Shown one piece after another: positions 17,508 through 26,815 of a DNA stretch of 64,000 nt. The translations under genes were made by a program, and so were the position numbers. The notes beneath the pieces are model-generated. The model had not been told where the DNA came from. It was given only the letters and a program-made list of their open reading frames with translations, and made no database searches. This DNA comes from Deltaproteobacteria bacterium (GTDB lineage: Bacteria; Myxococcota_A; Polyangia; Polyangiales; Houyiibacteriaceae). The stretch's first letter is position 1. Each line of letters begins with the position of its first letter. The stretch is from positions 405,314 to 469,313 of the forward strand of contig JAEPMI010000006.1 of assembly GCA_017644045.1 (NCBI GenBank), read 5' to 3'.

Positions 17508-17603
17508 CCCCACAGGTTGGCCGACACCCGGGCAGGGGTCAAAAAGCCGGACGACGGGCTCGCGTTGAACCCCACCAAGGGGCAGCGTAGGGTCCGCCCG
17601 ATC

Positions 17604-18755
17604 ATGATGTTGCGACGACTCGGATGGATCACGCTCGCCCTCGCCGGGGCGCTCGGCTGCGATGACGGCGGAACGACCAGCGCGGACGCGGGCCCGCGGC
17701 CGGCGATCCTCTTCGAGGAGCTCTACGGCGAAGTGTGCACCGTGTCGGGCTGCCCGGGCCGACTCCTCCAGACCGCCTGCACCTGCGTGGCCTCGCCCCT
17801 CGATGGGTTCGACGTGAACCGGGTCGGCTGCTCGGAGCTCGAGCCCGAAGGAGACGTGCCGCGAACCCCCGAGGCCGACTTCTGCGATGGCGCCGGCGCG
17901 AGCGCCGCCCCAGACCTCGGGTGCTTCATGGACGGCAGCCGCCCGACTCTCGGGACTCCCGAGCTGGTCACGATGTACGGCGTGGTGGAGATCTTCGACA
18001 TCGGCGTCGACACGAACGAGATCACCGTCGACGTCCTCGCGGAGGACGTCGACGGCAGGCTGGGCACCGTGATCGGGTCCGCGCTCGCTCTGGTGGGCGA
18101 CCCCGCGGGCCCCTGCGTCGAGAGCGACACCGACTTCCAGGGCGGCGAGCCCGTCGCGGAGCGGCGGCTGGGCTTCTACCAGATCCCCGAAGTCCCGACC
18201 GAGACGCCTCTGATCGTCCGCACCCGCGGCGACTCGGAGTTCTGGCGAGACGTCTACACGTACGGTGTCATCATCCGCAACGACCAGGTCGAAGCGGCGC
18301 CTCCCGCCGACGCCTGCGAGACGGTGGCCGCGCTCGAGGGCCCGCTCTTCGAGTATCGGCCGATGGCGCTGAGCACCTCCGACTGGCACGACCTGGCGGA
18401 CTCGGCGCGCCTCACCGATGGCGTGCGCGCGCGCTCCGGTGTGGTGCTCGCCGAGGTCCGTGACTGCGCCGACGTTCGGCTCGAGCTCGCGCAGGTGGGC
18501 ACCTTTCCGCTCGCGGTGGGCCGCGCCTACTTCGACGGTGACGCCACCCACCCGCGACCGGACCCCGAGCAGATGGCCGGCACCGGCGTGCTCGGACTCT
18601 GGGCGGGGCTGGACGTGCCGGCGGGCCAGGTCGACGTCGCCGCCATCGGCAGCACCGGTGGGCAGACCGTGAGCCTCGGCTGGTACCGCGCGCGCGCCTT
18701 CGCCGGAGCGGTCACCCGCGTCGAGCTGCGCGGCCTCCGCGCCAACCAGAACTGA
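17604..18755 (+). CDS. Predicted lipoprotein, unknown function
   Basis: 383 aa. Lipobox LAGALGC with Cys19, followed by a short Asp/Gly linker. The N-terminal ~80 residues contain several Cys (CTVSGCPGRLLQTACTC, CSELEP, FCDG), suggesting a small disulfide-rich domain. The rest is a beta-rich sandwich-like region with no recognised family. It has a double ATG (17604/17607). It is convergent with the histidine kinase, with stops one base apart. Confidence 0.7.
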   Translation: MMLRRLGWITLALAGALGCDDGGTTSADAGPRPAILFEELYGEVCTVSGCPGRLLQTACTCVASPLDGFDVNRVGCSELEPEGDVPRTPEADFCDGAGASAAPDLGCFMDGSRPTLGTPELVTMYGVVEIFDIGVDTNEITVDVLAEDVDGRLGTVIGSALALVGDPAGPCVESDTDFQGGEPVAERRLGFYQIPEVPTETPLIVRTRGDSEFWRDVYTYGVIIRNDQVEAAPPADACETVAALEGPLFEYRPMALSTSDWHDLADSARLTDGVRARSGVVLAEVRDCADVRLELAQVGTFPLAVGRAYFDGDATHPRPDPEQMAGTGVLGLWAGLDVPAGQVDVAAIGSTGGQTVSLGWYRARAFAGAVTRVELRGLRANQN

Positions 18756-18756
18756 A

Positions 18757-20292
18757 TCACTCTCCGCCGGCGGGGAGCTCGAGCAGGAAGACCGTCATGT
18801 CGGTCGAGCGCTCGAGCTGGACCTGGCCGCCCTGATCCTCGATCAGGCGCCGCACGACCGCGAGACCGAGCCCGGTGCCGGTCGGTCGGGTGCTGAAGAA
18901 GGGCTCGAAGACCCGCTCGGCGACCCCGTCGGGGATCGGGCCGCCGTCGTTCTCGATGCGCAGGATCACCCGGTCCTCGTCGCGCTCCGCGGAGACGTGA
19001 ACGCGCTCGCTCGCGTGACTGCAGGCGTTGGCCAGCACGTGCGTGAGCGCCTGGCGGAAGAGCATCGGGTCGGCCTGAACGCTGAGCGACGCGTCGACCT
19101 CGACGTCGATCCGAGGGTCGCGCTCGCGATCGGTCAGCGCCTCGAGCGACCAGCGCACCAGATCGACCACCGGCGTGTTGCGCAGCCGGAGCGTGAGTGG
19201 ACCGGCAAAGCTGACGAGATCGCTCATCAGGCGCTCGAGCCGACGGGCTTCTTCGTCGACCATGTCGAGCAGCTCGGCCTTCGACGCCTGCCCGTCGTTC
19301 TTGCGTGCCTGGTGGCTGGCGTGGAGGATCACCGCGAGCGGGTTCCGCACCTCGTGCGCGAGCTGACGTGACATCTGCCCGAGCGCCGCGTGCCGCTGCT
19401 GGCGCGCCATCTCGTCGCCGAGCTGGTTGGCGCGAAGGACCGTGGAGAGCATGCTCGCGAAGAGCTGCAGCCCGGCCGACTCTCGCTCGTCGATCGCGCC
19501 GGCGGCGATGGCGACGACGTGGCTCACGCGATCGTCGACGAAGACCGGAGCCGTCGCTCCCCGCGCCAGCCCCACCTCGACGAGGAGGCTGCGCTGGAGC
19601 GTGGGCACATCGAACTCCAGCAGCGAGGTGAGCTTCTCGACCAAGGGCGGGAAGTCTTCGATCGTGCTCCCGTGTCCCTCGCGTGCGGCGAGCTGGATGA
19701 AGGGCACGGCCTCGAGCGGCATGCGCCTCGGGAGGGCCTCGGCGGCCAGCTGGTTTTCGATGGCCTTGCCATAGCCGCTCGGGTGCTCCCGGAGCCGCTG
19801 CGCCAACCAGGAGTCTTCGAGCACCGCGACCTCCCCTTCCACGCGGAAGAGCGCGACCGTCCATCCCATGGCATCGAAGAGCGGCCGACCGAGCGCGAAG
19901 AGACCCGCCAGGGTCTCCGGCTCCCGGCCCCGGGCGTACATGGACGCGAGCCGTCCGATCAGCGAGCCGACGCGCTCCGCGTCGGTGGCGTCGCGACCGA
20001 CGAGCACCCACGTCCCGCGCGCCATCCGGCCGACGCGCATGTCGATCGGGACGCTCCGGCCACCCGCCTGGATGTGGATCCGAAGGACCTCTCCGCTCGC
20101 GTGCACCTGGGGGAGGCGCTCGACGATCCACGACAGATCCTCCTCGATGAGCGTCCCGAGGTCGACGGACGCCTCCTCGTCGGCACCGACCAATGCCAGG
20201 AGCGCGCAGCTCACCGCGACGACGCTCTCTCCGTCGACCAGAACGGCCGGGTCGGGAAGTGCTCGAAAGAGCTCCTCGAGCTCGGGCGCCAT
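18757..20292 (-). CDS. PAS/GAF-type sensor histidine kinase, soluble
   Basis: 511 aa. An N-terminal PAS-like domain (about 5-115; LPDPAVLVDGES) is followed by a GAF-like region (120-280). Then come a HisKA domain with H-box LAHEVRNPL and a HATPase domain with N-box HVLANACSHA, ENDGGPIPDG, FEPFFSTRP and GTGLGLAVVRRL. There are no transmembrane segments, so it senses a cytoplasmic signal. No response regulator lies nearby; this is an orphan kinase, as is common in myxobacteria. The ATG lies 2 bp after the DUF1015 stop, so they are probably co-transcribed. Confidence 0.92.
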   Translation of the reverse strand: MAPELEELFRALPDPAVLVDGESVVAVSCALLALVGADEEASVDLGTLIEEDLSWIVERLPQVHASGEVLRIHIQAGGRSVPIDMRVGRMARGTWVLVGRDATDAERVGSLIGRLASMYARGREPETLAGLFALGRPLFDAMGWTVALFRVEGEVAVLEDSWLAQRLREHPSGYGKAIENQLAAEALPRRMPLEAVPFIQLAAREGHGSTIEDFPPLVEKLTSLLEFDVPTLQRSLLVEVGLARGATAPVFVDDRVSHVVAIAAGAIDERESAGLQLFASMLSTVLRANQLGDEMARQQRHAALGQMSRQLAHEVRNPLAVILHASHQARKNDGQASKAELLDMVDEEARRLERLMSDLVSFAGPLTLRLRNTPVVDLVRWSLEALTDRERDPRIDVEVDASLSVQADPMLFRQALTHVLANACSHASERVHVSAERDEDRVILRIENDGGPIPDGVAERVFEPFFSTRPTGTGLGLAVVRRLIEDQGGQVQLERSTDMTVFLLELPAGGE

Positions 20293-20294
20293 GC

Positions 20295-21620
20295 TCAAGG
20301 CGCGTCGACCCGGGCGACCTCCTCGTCGGGATCGAGCAGGTGGATGGCGAGACCGGTGGGGATCTTGGGATGGAAGAAGGTGCTCTTCTGCGGCATCACC
20401 TCGCCGGCCAGGCACGCATCGCGCACCTGCGGCACCGGGGTCCCGTTCATGAGGAAGAGCACGTCGCCCTCGCCGCCGTCGATGGCGGCCAGCGCCTTCT
20501 CGGTGCTCTTGTAGTAGCGAAGGTGGGACTGGCTCGCCTGCTGCTCGCGGGTGATGCCGAGCACGCCCTCGAGGAGCGCCGTGTGGAGCACGACCACGTC
20601 GGTGCCTCGCAGCACCTCCGGCTCGTCCTTCAACGGCGGGCGCTCGAGCGACTCGGGCTTCAGTCGGAGCAGCCACGTGGTGCCGTCCTGGAAGCGAGCG
20701 GCGACGCTCTGACCCACCTCGCCGTGGGCGGCGAGCGCGTCCTGCAGGCCCGCCTCGTCGCCGGCGTAGTCCTCGACGTCGAAGAGCGCCTCGGCGTCCG
20801 CGCGGAAGGCGTCACGGTCGAAGCCCGCGAGCCCGAAGACCAGCCGGTGCGTCCCGTAGACCACGAGGCCGGGGTCGTCGCCTTCGCAGACGAACGCGAG
20901 CACGTAGCGGTGGCCGCCGCGGGGCGCAGGCTCGGCTCCTTCGGCCTCGCGCGCGGCGTCCATCTCGGCGCCGTAGCCCACCGTGGTCTCGTACCGGTGG
21001 TGGCCATCGGCGATGAGCAGCGGCTGCTTCTCGATGGACGCGACCATCGCCGCGATCTGGGCCGGCTCGGTCACCTTGCCCAGGCGATGCTGGATGCCGT
21101 CGTCGGTCTCGAAGGTCGCGAGCGTCTCGCTCGATCGGATCGGCTCCGGCGTCGCGCCGTCTGGATCCTGGAAGAGCAGAAAGACCGGCGAGAGGGCCGC
21201 GCCCGTGGCCACGAAGAGCTTGTGCCGGTCGACCTTCGGACCGGAGAGGGTGCGCTCGTGCGGGAGGACCTGGCGGGTATCGTAGGGCTCGGCCTTCACC
21301 AGCGCGAAGAAGCCGCGGCGGGTGATCGGATCGCCACCGCCGGGCGGCTCGAAGGTCTGCTCGTAGGTGAGGAAGTAGGGCTCGTCGTCCCGAACGAGCA
21401 CGCCCTTGTCGATCCACTGCTTCAGCAGGCCGGCGGCGCGGTCGTACTTCTCGTCGCCGTCGCCCTCGGGCAGATCGATGTGGACCACGTTGTGCTCCGA
21501 GCGCTCTCCGAGGGACTCACGGAGCTCGGAGCTCACCACGTCGTAGGGCGGCGCCACCAGCGAGGGCAGCGCGTCGGTGTCGGCGTAGCGGTAGGGGCGA
21601 AGGGGGCGGATCTCGGGCAC
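20295..21620 (-). CDS. DUF1015 family protein
   Basis: 441 aa, full length for the family. Recognisable blocks: RPLRPYRY at the N-terminus, VAPPYDVVS, the central DRHKLF and IADGHHRYETTVGY, and YYKSTEKAL near the end. GTG start at 21620. The family is widespread, possibly nucleotide- or sugar-related, and has no firmly assigned function; the HHRYET motif suggests a catalytic or metal site. It lies 46 bp after the TonB receptor stop and 2 bp before the histidine kinase, so it may be at the end of the iron-type operon or start its own unit. Confidence 0.9.
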   Translation of the reverse strand: MPEIRPLRPYRYADTDALPSLVAPPYDVVSSELRESLGERSEHNVVHIDLPEGDGDEKYDRAAGLLKQWIDKGVLVRDDEPYFLTYEQTFEPPGGGDPITRRGFFALVKAEPYDTRQVLPHERTLSGPKVDRHKLFVATGAALSPVFLLFQDPDGATPEPIRSSETLATFETDDGIQHRLGKVTEPAQIAAMVASIEKQPLLIADGHHRYETTVGYGAEMDAAREAEGAEPAPRGGHRYVLAFVCEGDDPGLVVYGTHRLVFGLAGFDRDAFRADAEALFDVEDYAGDEAGLQDALAAHGEVGQSVAARFQDGTTWLLRLKPESLERPPLKDEPEVLRGTDVVVLHTALLEGVLGITREQQASQSHLRYYKSTEKALAAIDGGEGDVLFLMNGTPVPQVRDACLAGEVMPQKSTFFHPKIPTGLAIHLLDPDEEVARVDAP

Positions 21621-21666
21621 GAAGCCCCCATAACACCATTCGGCCGGCCGCTGGAAGACGCCGGTG

Positions 21667-24183
21667 TCAGAAGCTGACTTCGGCGCCCGCCATCAGCGTG
21701 AAGGGGCGGAGCGGACGCGCACCGAAGGGGCGACGCGAGACGATGGGGCGCTGGTCGAGCAGGTTCTCGAGCCGCAGGTAGAGCTTCAGCTTCTCGATCG
21801 GTCGGAACCACCCCACCAGGTCGACGATCATCTGCTGATCGGTGAAGACGGCACCGCCGCCCTGACTGGCCTCCTCCCGCATCTCCCCCACATAGGTGGC
21901 CACCGCCCGGGCACCGCCTCGCGGGTGCGAGAGCCCGATCTGCGCCTGGACCTGATGCTCCGGCACGTAGGGGATCTCGTCGCCCACCTCGACGTCGCCG
22001 AAGGTCGGGTCGTCGCTCTCGAAGGCCTCGCGAAAGTGCGAGCCGGTGTAGGTGTAACTGGCGCGCAGGGGCAGCTCGAAGCGCTTGCCGAGGTCGAAGG
22101 TCCAAGCGGCCGCCGCCTCCGCGCCCCACACGAAGACCGAGCCGCCGTTGAACTGACGGTCGAGCATGTCCGGCGTGCAGCCGGTGGAGAACGCGCACTG
22201 ACCGGTGAGGTTCGAGTAGTCGTTCAGGAAGCCGACGAGCTCGAGCAGCCGACCCTCGTCCGGCTCCAGGTAACGCACGCCGAGCTCGTAGTTGACGCTG
22301 AGCTCTGGCTTCACCTCGTCCGGCTGCCCGGGGGCCACCGGGCTGAACCCTCGGTGGACGCCGGCGAGGACGCCGAAGTGTTCCGTGATCGCGTAGCGCG
22401 CCCCGAGACCCGGGAGCACGACCGCGTTGCGGTTCTCCTGGCTCGTCCCGAGGAGGTCGTCGTCGAGGCGGGTCTTCACCACCTCGGTGCGGAGACCGGG
22501 CGTCAGCGTGAGGCCTTTGATCTCCAGGCCGTAGACGAAGTAGCCAGCGAAGGCGAAGGCCCAGCCGAGGTTGTCGGTCAGGGGCGCGTAGTCCAGGCCC
22601 GTCGGGACGAGCCGCCCCCCCTGCATGAGGAAACCGTCTTCCACGTGCTCACGGTCGACCTGGTCCTGGTGCAGCCGAATGCCGACCTCGACGTCGTGCT
22701 CGACGATGCCCGTCTCGGCCTGAAAGCGGAGCACCGACTGCCCACCCTGGCTGACGAAGCGACGATGGTTGTCGACCACCAGCAGGGCCTCGCTCGCAGT
22801 CGAGTCCTCCGCGCCTCGCAGGATGTCGTAGTAGAGCGCGCGGCGACCGGTCGGGCTGGCCACGATGCTCGCGAGCGAGGGCGCATCGTCGCCCTCGAAG
22901 CGGTTCAGCCGGAACCAGCTGCGTTCGAAGTCGTGGCGGTAGAGGTCCGTGGTCAGTGAGATGTTCTCGCCGACGTCCATTCGCCACGAGAGCTGCCCCT
23001 GGGTGCGCCACCACTCCATCCGATCGAGCGCGCTGGCCGCATAGCGGCGGTTCGGGTCGGCCTCGAAGTCGCTGTTCGTGAGCCCGAGGTAGGTCTCGTT
23101 GCTCCGCTCGATGCCGAGGCCGAGCTTGAGCTCCACCCGATGGAAGATGCGCGCGCTCGGATCGCTCTGAACGAAGCCACGGATCATGACGTCCGTGCGG
23201 TTGAAACCGCTGTCGCGGTTGCTCCCGTCGATCTCCTTGAAGCCCTCACTGCCGACGTGCAGGCCTTCGACGACCAGACCCATCCGGTCGTTGCTCGCGC
23301 CCCACCACAGGTGCGCGGTGCGGCCACCGTACATGCCGAACGAGACCTCCGCGGCGCCCTCCGATCCCTGCGGGACGCGCCGGGTCAGGAGGTTCACGGC
23401 GCCACCGATGGTCTGCGGCCCATAGAGCAGCGCCGAGGGTCCCTTGAAGACCTCGACGCCGGTCATGCGACCCATCAGCGGGAAGTAGTACGCGGCGGGC
23501 GCGGCGTAGGGGGCGGGGCCGAAGAGCACGCCGTCCTCCATCAGCGTGACCTTCTTCGAGCGCTCCGGGTTGCCGCCGCGAAGGCCGATGTTGGGTCGGA
23601 GGCCGAAGCCGTCTTCCGTGCGGACGTAGACGCCGGGGACCTGGAGCAAGACCGAGTGCGGGTCGTCGTACTCGAGCGTCGAGAGTTGCTCCTCCTCGAG
23701 GAGCTGCGCCGAGCCGCCCAGCCGGAGGATGTCCTCGGGCGTGTACACGACCGTGATCTCGCGCAGGTCGATCGCGTCGTCGCCGTCGACGGGCGCCTCG
23801 GAGTCGCCCTCCCCTTCGGCCTCGTCGTCTCCGAAGGCCTCGTCGAGGAGTGCCTCGGCGTCGAGCTCTTCATCCAGCGGGTCGGGCTCCGCGGGAGGCT
23901 CCTGCGGCGGTTGCTCCTCCGGGGCCGGCTCCTCGGGGGTCGGGTCCGCATCGGGAGTCGGCGGGTCGTCCGAGTCCTCCGGCGCGTCGTCCGAGTCCTC
24001 CGGCGCCTGTTCCGGCGTCTCTTCCGCCAACGGCGGCTCCTCGGTCGGAGCGCCGGAGTCCGGTGGACCGGCGTCCGGCGGACCGGCGTCCGGCACGCCC
24101 GCGTCCTGCGCACGCGCCAGCCCGGCGACCGCGAAGAGCGCCAAGGGGAAGAGAAAGCGAAGCATCGAGCGAGCGAGCATCAT
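21667..24183 (-). CDS. TonB-dependent outer-membrane receptor
   Basis: 838 aa. The signal peptide (to ARAQ) is followed by an unusually long acidic Pro/Asp/Glu linker (about 25-140) containing DAG repeats. A TonB-box-like stretch (REITVVYTPED) comes next, then the plug (VLLQVPGVYVRTEDGFGLRPN, GGAVNLLTRR) and a 22-strand-type barrel ending in Phe. The plug best resembles FecA-type ferric-siderophore/citrate receptors. ATG at 24183 overlaps the upstream stop (ATGA). As the last gene of the DUF4856-imelysin-HTTM set it probably imports an iron-containing ligand; the ligand is unknown. Confidence 0.9.
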   Translation of the reverse strand: MMLARSMLRFLFPLALFAVAGLARAQDAGVPDAGPPDAGPPDSGAPTEEPPLAEETPEQAPEDSDDAPEDSDDPPTPDADPTPEEPAPEEQPPQEPPAEPDPLDEELDAEALLDEAFGDDEAEGEGDSEAPVDGDDAIDLREITVVYTPEDILRLGGSAQLLEEEQLSTLEYDDPHSVLLQVPGVYVRTEDGFGLRPNIGLRGGNPERSKKVTLMEDGVLFGPAPYAAPAAYYFPLMGRMTGVEVFKGPSALLYGPQTIGGAVNLLTRRVPQGSEGAAEVSFGMYGGRTAHLWWGASNDRMGLVVEGLHVGSEGFKEIDGSNRDSGFNRTDVMIRGFVQSDPSARIFHRVELKLGLGIERSNETYLGLTNSDFEADPNRRYAASALDRMEWWRTQGQLSWRMDVGENISLTTDLYRHDFERSWFRLNRFEGDDAPSLASIVASPTGRRALYYDILRGAEDSTASEALLVVDNHRRFVSQGGQSVLRFQAETGIVEHDVEVGIRLHQDQVDREHVEDGFLMQGGRLVPTGLDYAPLTDNLGWAFAFAGYFVYGLEIKGLTLTPGLRTEVVKTRLDDDLLGTSQENRNAVVLPGLGARYAITEHFGVLAGVHRGFSPVAPGQPDEVKPELSVNYELGVRYLEPDEGRLLELVGFLNDYSNLTGQCAFSTGCTPDMLDRQFNGGSVFVWGAEAAAAWTFDLGKRFELPLRASYTYTGSHFREAFESDDPTFGDVEVGDEIPYVPEHQVQAQIGLSHPRGGARAVATYVGEMREEASQGGGAVFTDQQMIVDLVGWFRPIEKLKLYLRLENLLDQRPIVSRRPFGARPLRPFTLMAGAEVSF

Positions 24184-25580
24184 CGGTGGGTGGGTCTGAG
24201 TGGTGGGTCGGACGGGTGCAAGGGAAGAGGCGGGCCGGAGGGCTCGGGCGTGATCCAACTCGCAGGGGCGATGGAGTCGCGAATCGTGGCGAGGTCCACC
24301 TCGGGGTCGACGAGCGGCACGGGCGCGCGCCCGTTGAGCGAGGCGATGGCGTCGACCCGGACCTCGACGTCCTGCCGGCCCTCGGCGCGGAGCTCGTCCG
24401 CGATGTGGTGCGCGAGCTGGAGGATCAGATCGGGCTGTCCTGCCATCTCGCGCTCCTGGTGCGCGGTGAGGTAGCGGCTCGGGTAGACCAGCGCGTCGCG
24501 CGAGCGCCCGGCCCACCGAACACGGTAGGTGACGCTGCCGGCCTTCTCGCGGCAGAGCACCCGCCAGCTCCAGCGCATGCCCTGCTCGTGCCAGAGGACG
24601 TTGCCGCCATAGAGGTGCGCACGCAGCGGGAAGACGACCTGGAAGAGTGCGAAGGCGACACCCACGGCCGCGAGCCCGGCGCGCCACCCACGCATGGGTG
24701 GGCGGGTCGCCTCGGCCGGCTCCCGGGGAAGGCCCCGGACCAGGCGACTCGGCCACGACGGGTCGAAGAAGATGGTGGCGGCGCAGGTCATGATCAGCGG
24801 GAAGAGGCCGATCGTGAAGAGCAGGTGTGTGAAGCCGTGGAAGGTCAGCAGGACCAGGAAGGCGGGCACCCGCGTGCGACGCCAGGAGAGCCAAACCGGG
24901 ATCGTCGTGTCGTAGAGGAAGCCCGCCCAGCTCATCGCCAGCGCGACCCAGGGCTCACCGACCAGCGAGCCGATCCACGGCGTGTCGGTGCGCGCTGCCA
25001 TCCAGATCCCCATCGGCTGACCGTGCAGGAGCCAGTCGCCGGTGAGCTTGGCGAGACCGGCGTGCACGTAGACCACGGCGACCTGTAACCGAAGCGCGAC
25101 GATCATCCACCGGCGGAGCGTCCCGTCGCGGAAGGGCAGGCGAAACCGCTGGTCCAGGCTCGCGCGGCTCGAGAGCGGCATGAAGCTCATCCACAGCGCG
25201 AGCAGGCTGACCAGGTAGTAGTGGTTCAGGTAGTTCGTGACGTCGATGAGCTCGACGTACGTGAAGAGCAGGAAGAAGAGGACGATGGCGACGCGGTAGA
25301 AGAGGCCGACCGCGATCATCAGCCCGAGCGCCACCAGCACCCAGAAGACCGCCTTCATGCCCATCGGCGAGAGCGGCTCGACCCACTCGAAGCCCTGGTA
25401 GTGGAAGAAGTGGGTCGGCTGCGCGAAGAAGCGGTCGACCCAGCCGTACGCGAGGAAACGCGCGGCACCGAACGAGCCGAGCAGTCCGAAGAGCACCCGG
25501 AACGCGACGAGGCTCCCCGGCGGGACGGGGGCGTGGCCCCGACTCCAGAGTGCGTTCAGGCCCGAGCTCGAGTCTCCCAC
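24180..25580 (-). CDS. HTTM / vitamin K-dependent gamma-carboxylase-like membrane protein
   Basis: 466 aa from GTG at 25580. It has the HTTM domain: N-terminal helices around VAFRVLFGLLGSFGAARFL and GWVDRFFAQPTHFFHYQGF, then at least six more transmembrane helices. A C-terminal soluble part (about 330-466) follows (VLCREKAGSVTYRV). The family includes vertebrate gamma-glutamyl carboxylase, but bacterial substrates are unknown. The operon position between imelysin and a TonB receptor, a recurring neighbourhood, points to metal or ligand uptake rather than carboxylation of clotting-type proteins. Confidence 0.87.
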   Translation of the reverse strand: MGDSSSGLNALWSRGHAPVPPGSLVAFRVLFGLLGSFGAARFLAYGWVDRFFAQPTHFFHYQGFEWVEPLSPMGMKAVFWVLVALGLMIAVGLFYRVAIVLFFLLFTYVELIDVTNYLNHYYLVSLLALWMSFMPLSSRASLDQRFRLPFRDGTLRRWMIVALRLQVAVVYVHAGLAKLTGDWLLHGQPMGIWMAARTDTPWIGSLVGEPWVALAMSWAGFLYDTTIPVWLSWRRTRVPAFLVLLTFHGFTHLLFTIGLFPLIMTCAATIFFDPSWPSRLVRGLPREPAEATRPPMRGWRAGLAAVGVAFALFQVVFPLRAHLYGGNVLWHEQGMRWSWRVLCREKAGSVTYRVRWAGRSRDALVYPSRYLTAHQEREMAGQPDLILQLAHHIADELRAEGRQDVEVRVDAIASLNGRAPVPLVDPEVDLATIRDSIAPASWITPEPSGPPLPLHPSDPPLRPTHR

Positions 25581-25621
25581 GCCGCGCCCCTCACCGGCGG
25601 TCGCCGTGGAGGGGCAGCGTG

Positions 25622-26806
25622 TCAGTCATTGTCGCCTTCGGCGCGCATCGGCAGCTCGAGATCGAGCACCGCCACCACCTGAGTCTTGAAGAGGTCGGTG
25701 ATGGCCTTGAGCGCCGCATGGAGCGCATCGAGGCCGGCCGGGTCGGCCGCGAGAATCGTCGGGACGTCGCCCTCGATGGCGTCGGCGAGCGTGATCGCGG
25801 CGTCGACGGCGTCGAGCACCTCGGTGCTCAGCGACTCGGCTCCCGCTTCCACGAGCAAGTCGTCGAAGCCCATGCCATCACCACCCGTGAAGACCAGACC
25901 GAACCCGCGGACGTTGTTCGCGACGTGGGGAATCGAGTGGTTGGCGTAGAGCGACTCACGGTCGTCCGGGCACGAGTCCGTGGCGCAGTCGATCGAGATC
26001 CCCGCGGGCACCGCGACCTTCATGTCCTTCGCTTCCTTGTCGAGGTAGAAGAGCGCGTCGCTGATTCCGTTGAGGGCTTCCTGCGCGGATGCGTAGAGCT
26101 CCGACCCCTCACCGGCCGTGGTGATCACCGTCATGAAGTCGGTGTCCCAGATCGCGACCAGCGCGTCGGCGTCGCGGCGCACGAGGGTCGCAGCGGTCGC
26201 CGCGTAGGCGGCGCGACGGGTGGCGAGCTCGGGAACGATCTCGGTCCAAGCGCCGGACGTGTTGATGGAGGAGTTGGGCGCGCAGCCGTTCTCGTCTCCC
26301 TCGACGAAGAGCAGCGCTTCGAGCGCGTCCAGGCCGAGGACGTTCACGTTCTCGTTGGCGAACGTGTCGACGTCCACGTAGGCGCCGCCGACGAGCTCCT
26401 GGTCGACTCGGCATCGGTTGACGATGGGCCACGAGTAGATCGCGTCGCGCAGGTCTTCGCCTCCGGCGACGAGGTCCATGGCGCCGGCCGGGCCGACGAG
26501 CATCAGCTCGGCCTGCTGCCAGATCCGCATCGCCTCGAACCAGGCGTTGCGGGCGGCCTCGAGGTCGGTCTCGCTGCCGGAGTCCGCCCAGGCGGCGGTG
26601 GCCGTCTCGAGGTCGGCCGCCGCGCCGGCGAAGTCTTCGTAGGTGGGCAGCAGCACGTTCCCCGCGATGTCGCGAACGGCGGCGAGGCGAGTCGGCCCGC
26701 TCTCACCGGCGTCCACGGTGCTGGCATCGACATCCGGCGTGTCGTCGTCTCCACAAGCGAGGACGAAGACGAGCGTCAGGGTCAGGGAAACGTGCTGCGC
26801 GCGCAT
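25622..26806 (-). CDS. Imelysin-family lipoprotein (M75)
   Basis: 394 aa. Lipobox FVLAC with Cys18, then an Asp-rich linker. The helical imelysin domain covers about 45-380 (ARNAWFEAMRIWQQAELML). The motif usually read GxHxxE in this family appears as GLDALEALLF, with Asp instead of His. Imelysin proteins such as IrpA and EfeO are extracytoplasmic iron-related binding proteins. An AGGAG ribosome site precedes the ATG. It is 9 bp after the DUF4856 gene and 41 bp before the HTTM gene, so they are clearly one operon. Confidence 0.9.
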   Translation of the reverse strand: MRAQHVSLTLTLVFVLACGDDDTPDVDASTVDAGESGPTRLAAVRDIAGNVLLPTYEDFAGAAADLETATAAWADSGSETDLEAARNAWFEAMRIWQQAELMLVGPAGAMDLVAGGEDLRDAIYSWPIVNRCRVDQELVGGAYVDVDTFANENVNVLGLDALEALLFVEGDENGCAPNSSINTSGAWTEIVPELATRRAAYAATAATLVRRDADALVAIWDTDFMTVITTAGEGSELYASAQEALNGISDALFYLDKEAKDMKVAVPAGISIDCATDSCPDDRESLYANHSIPHVANNVRGFGLVFTGGDGMGFDDLLVEAGAESLSTEVLDAVDAAITLADAIEGDVPTILAADPAGLDALHAALKAITDLFKTQVVAVLDLELPMRAEGDND

Positions 26807-26815
26807 GAGGGGCTC

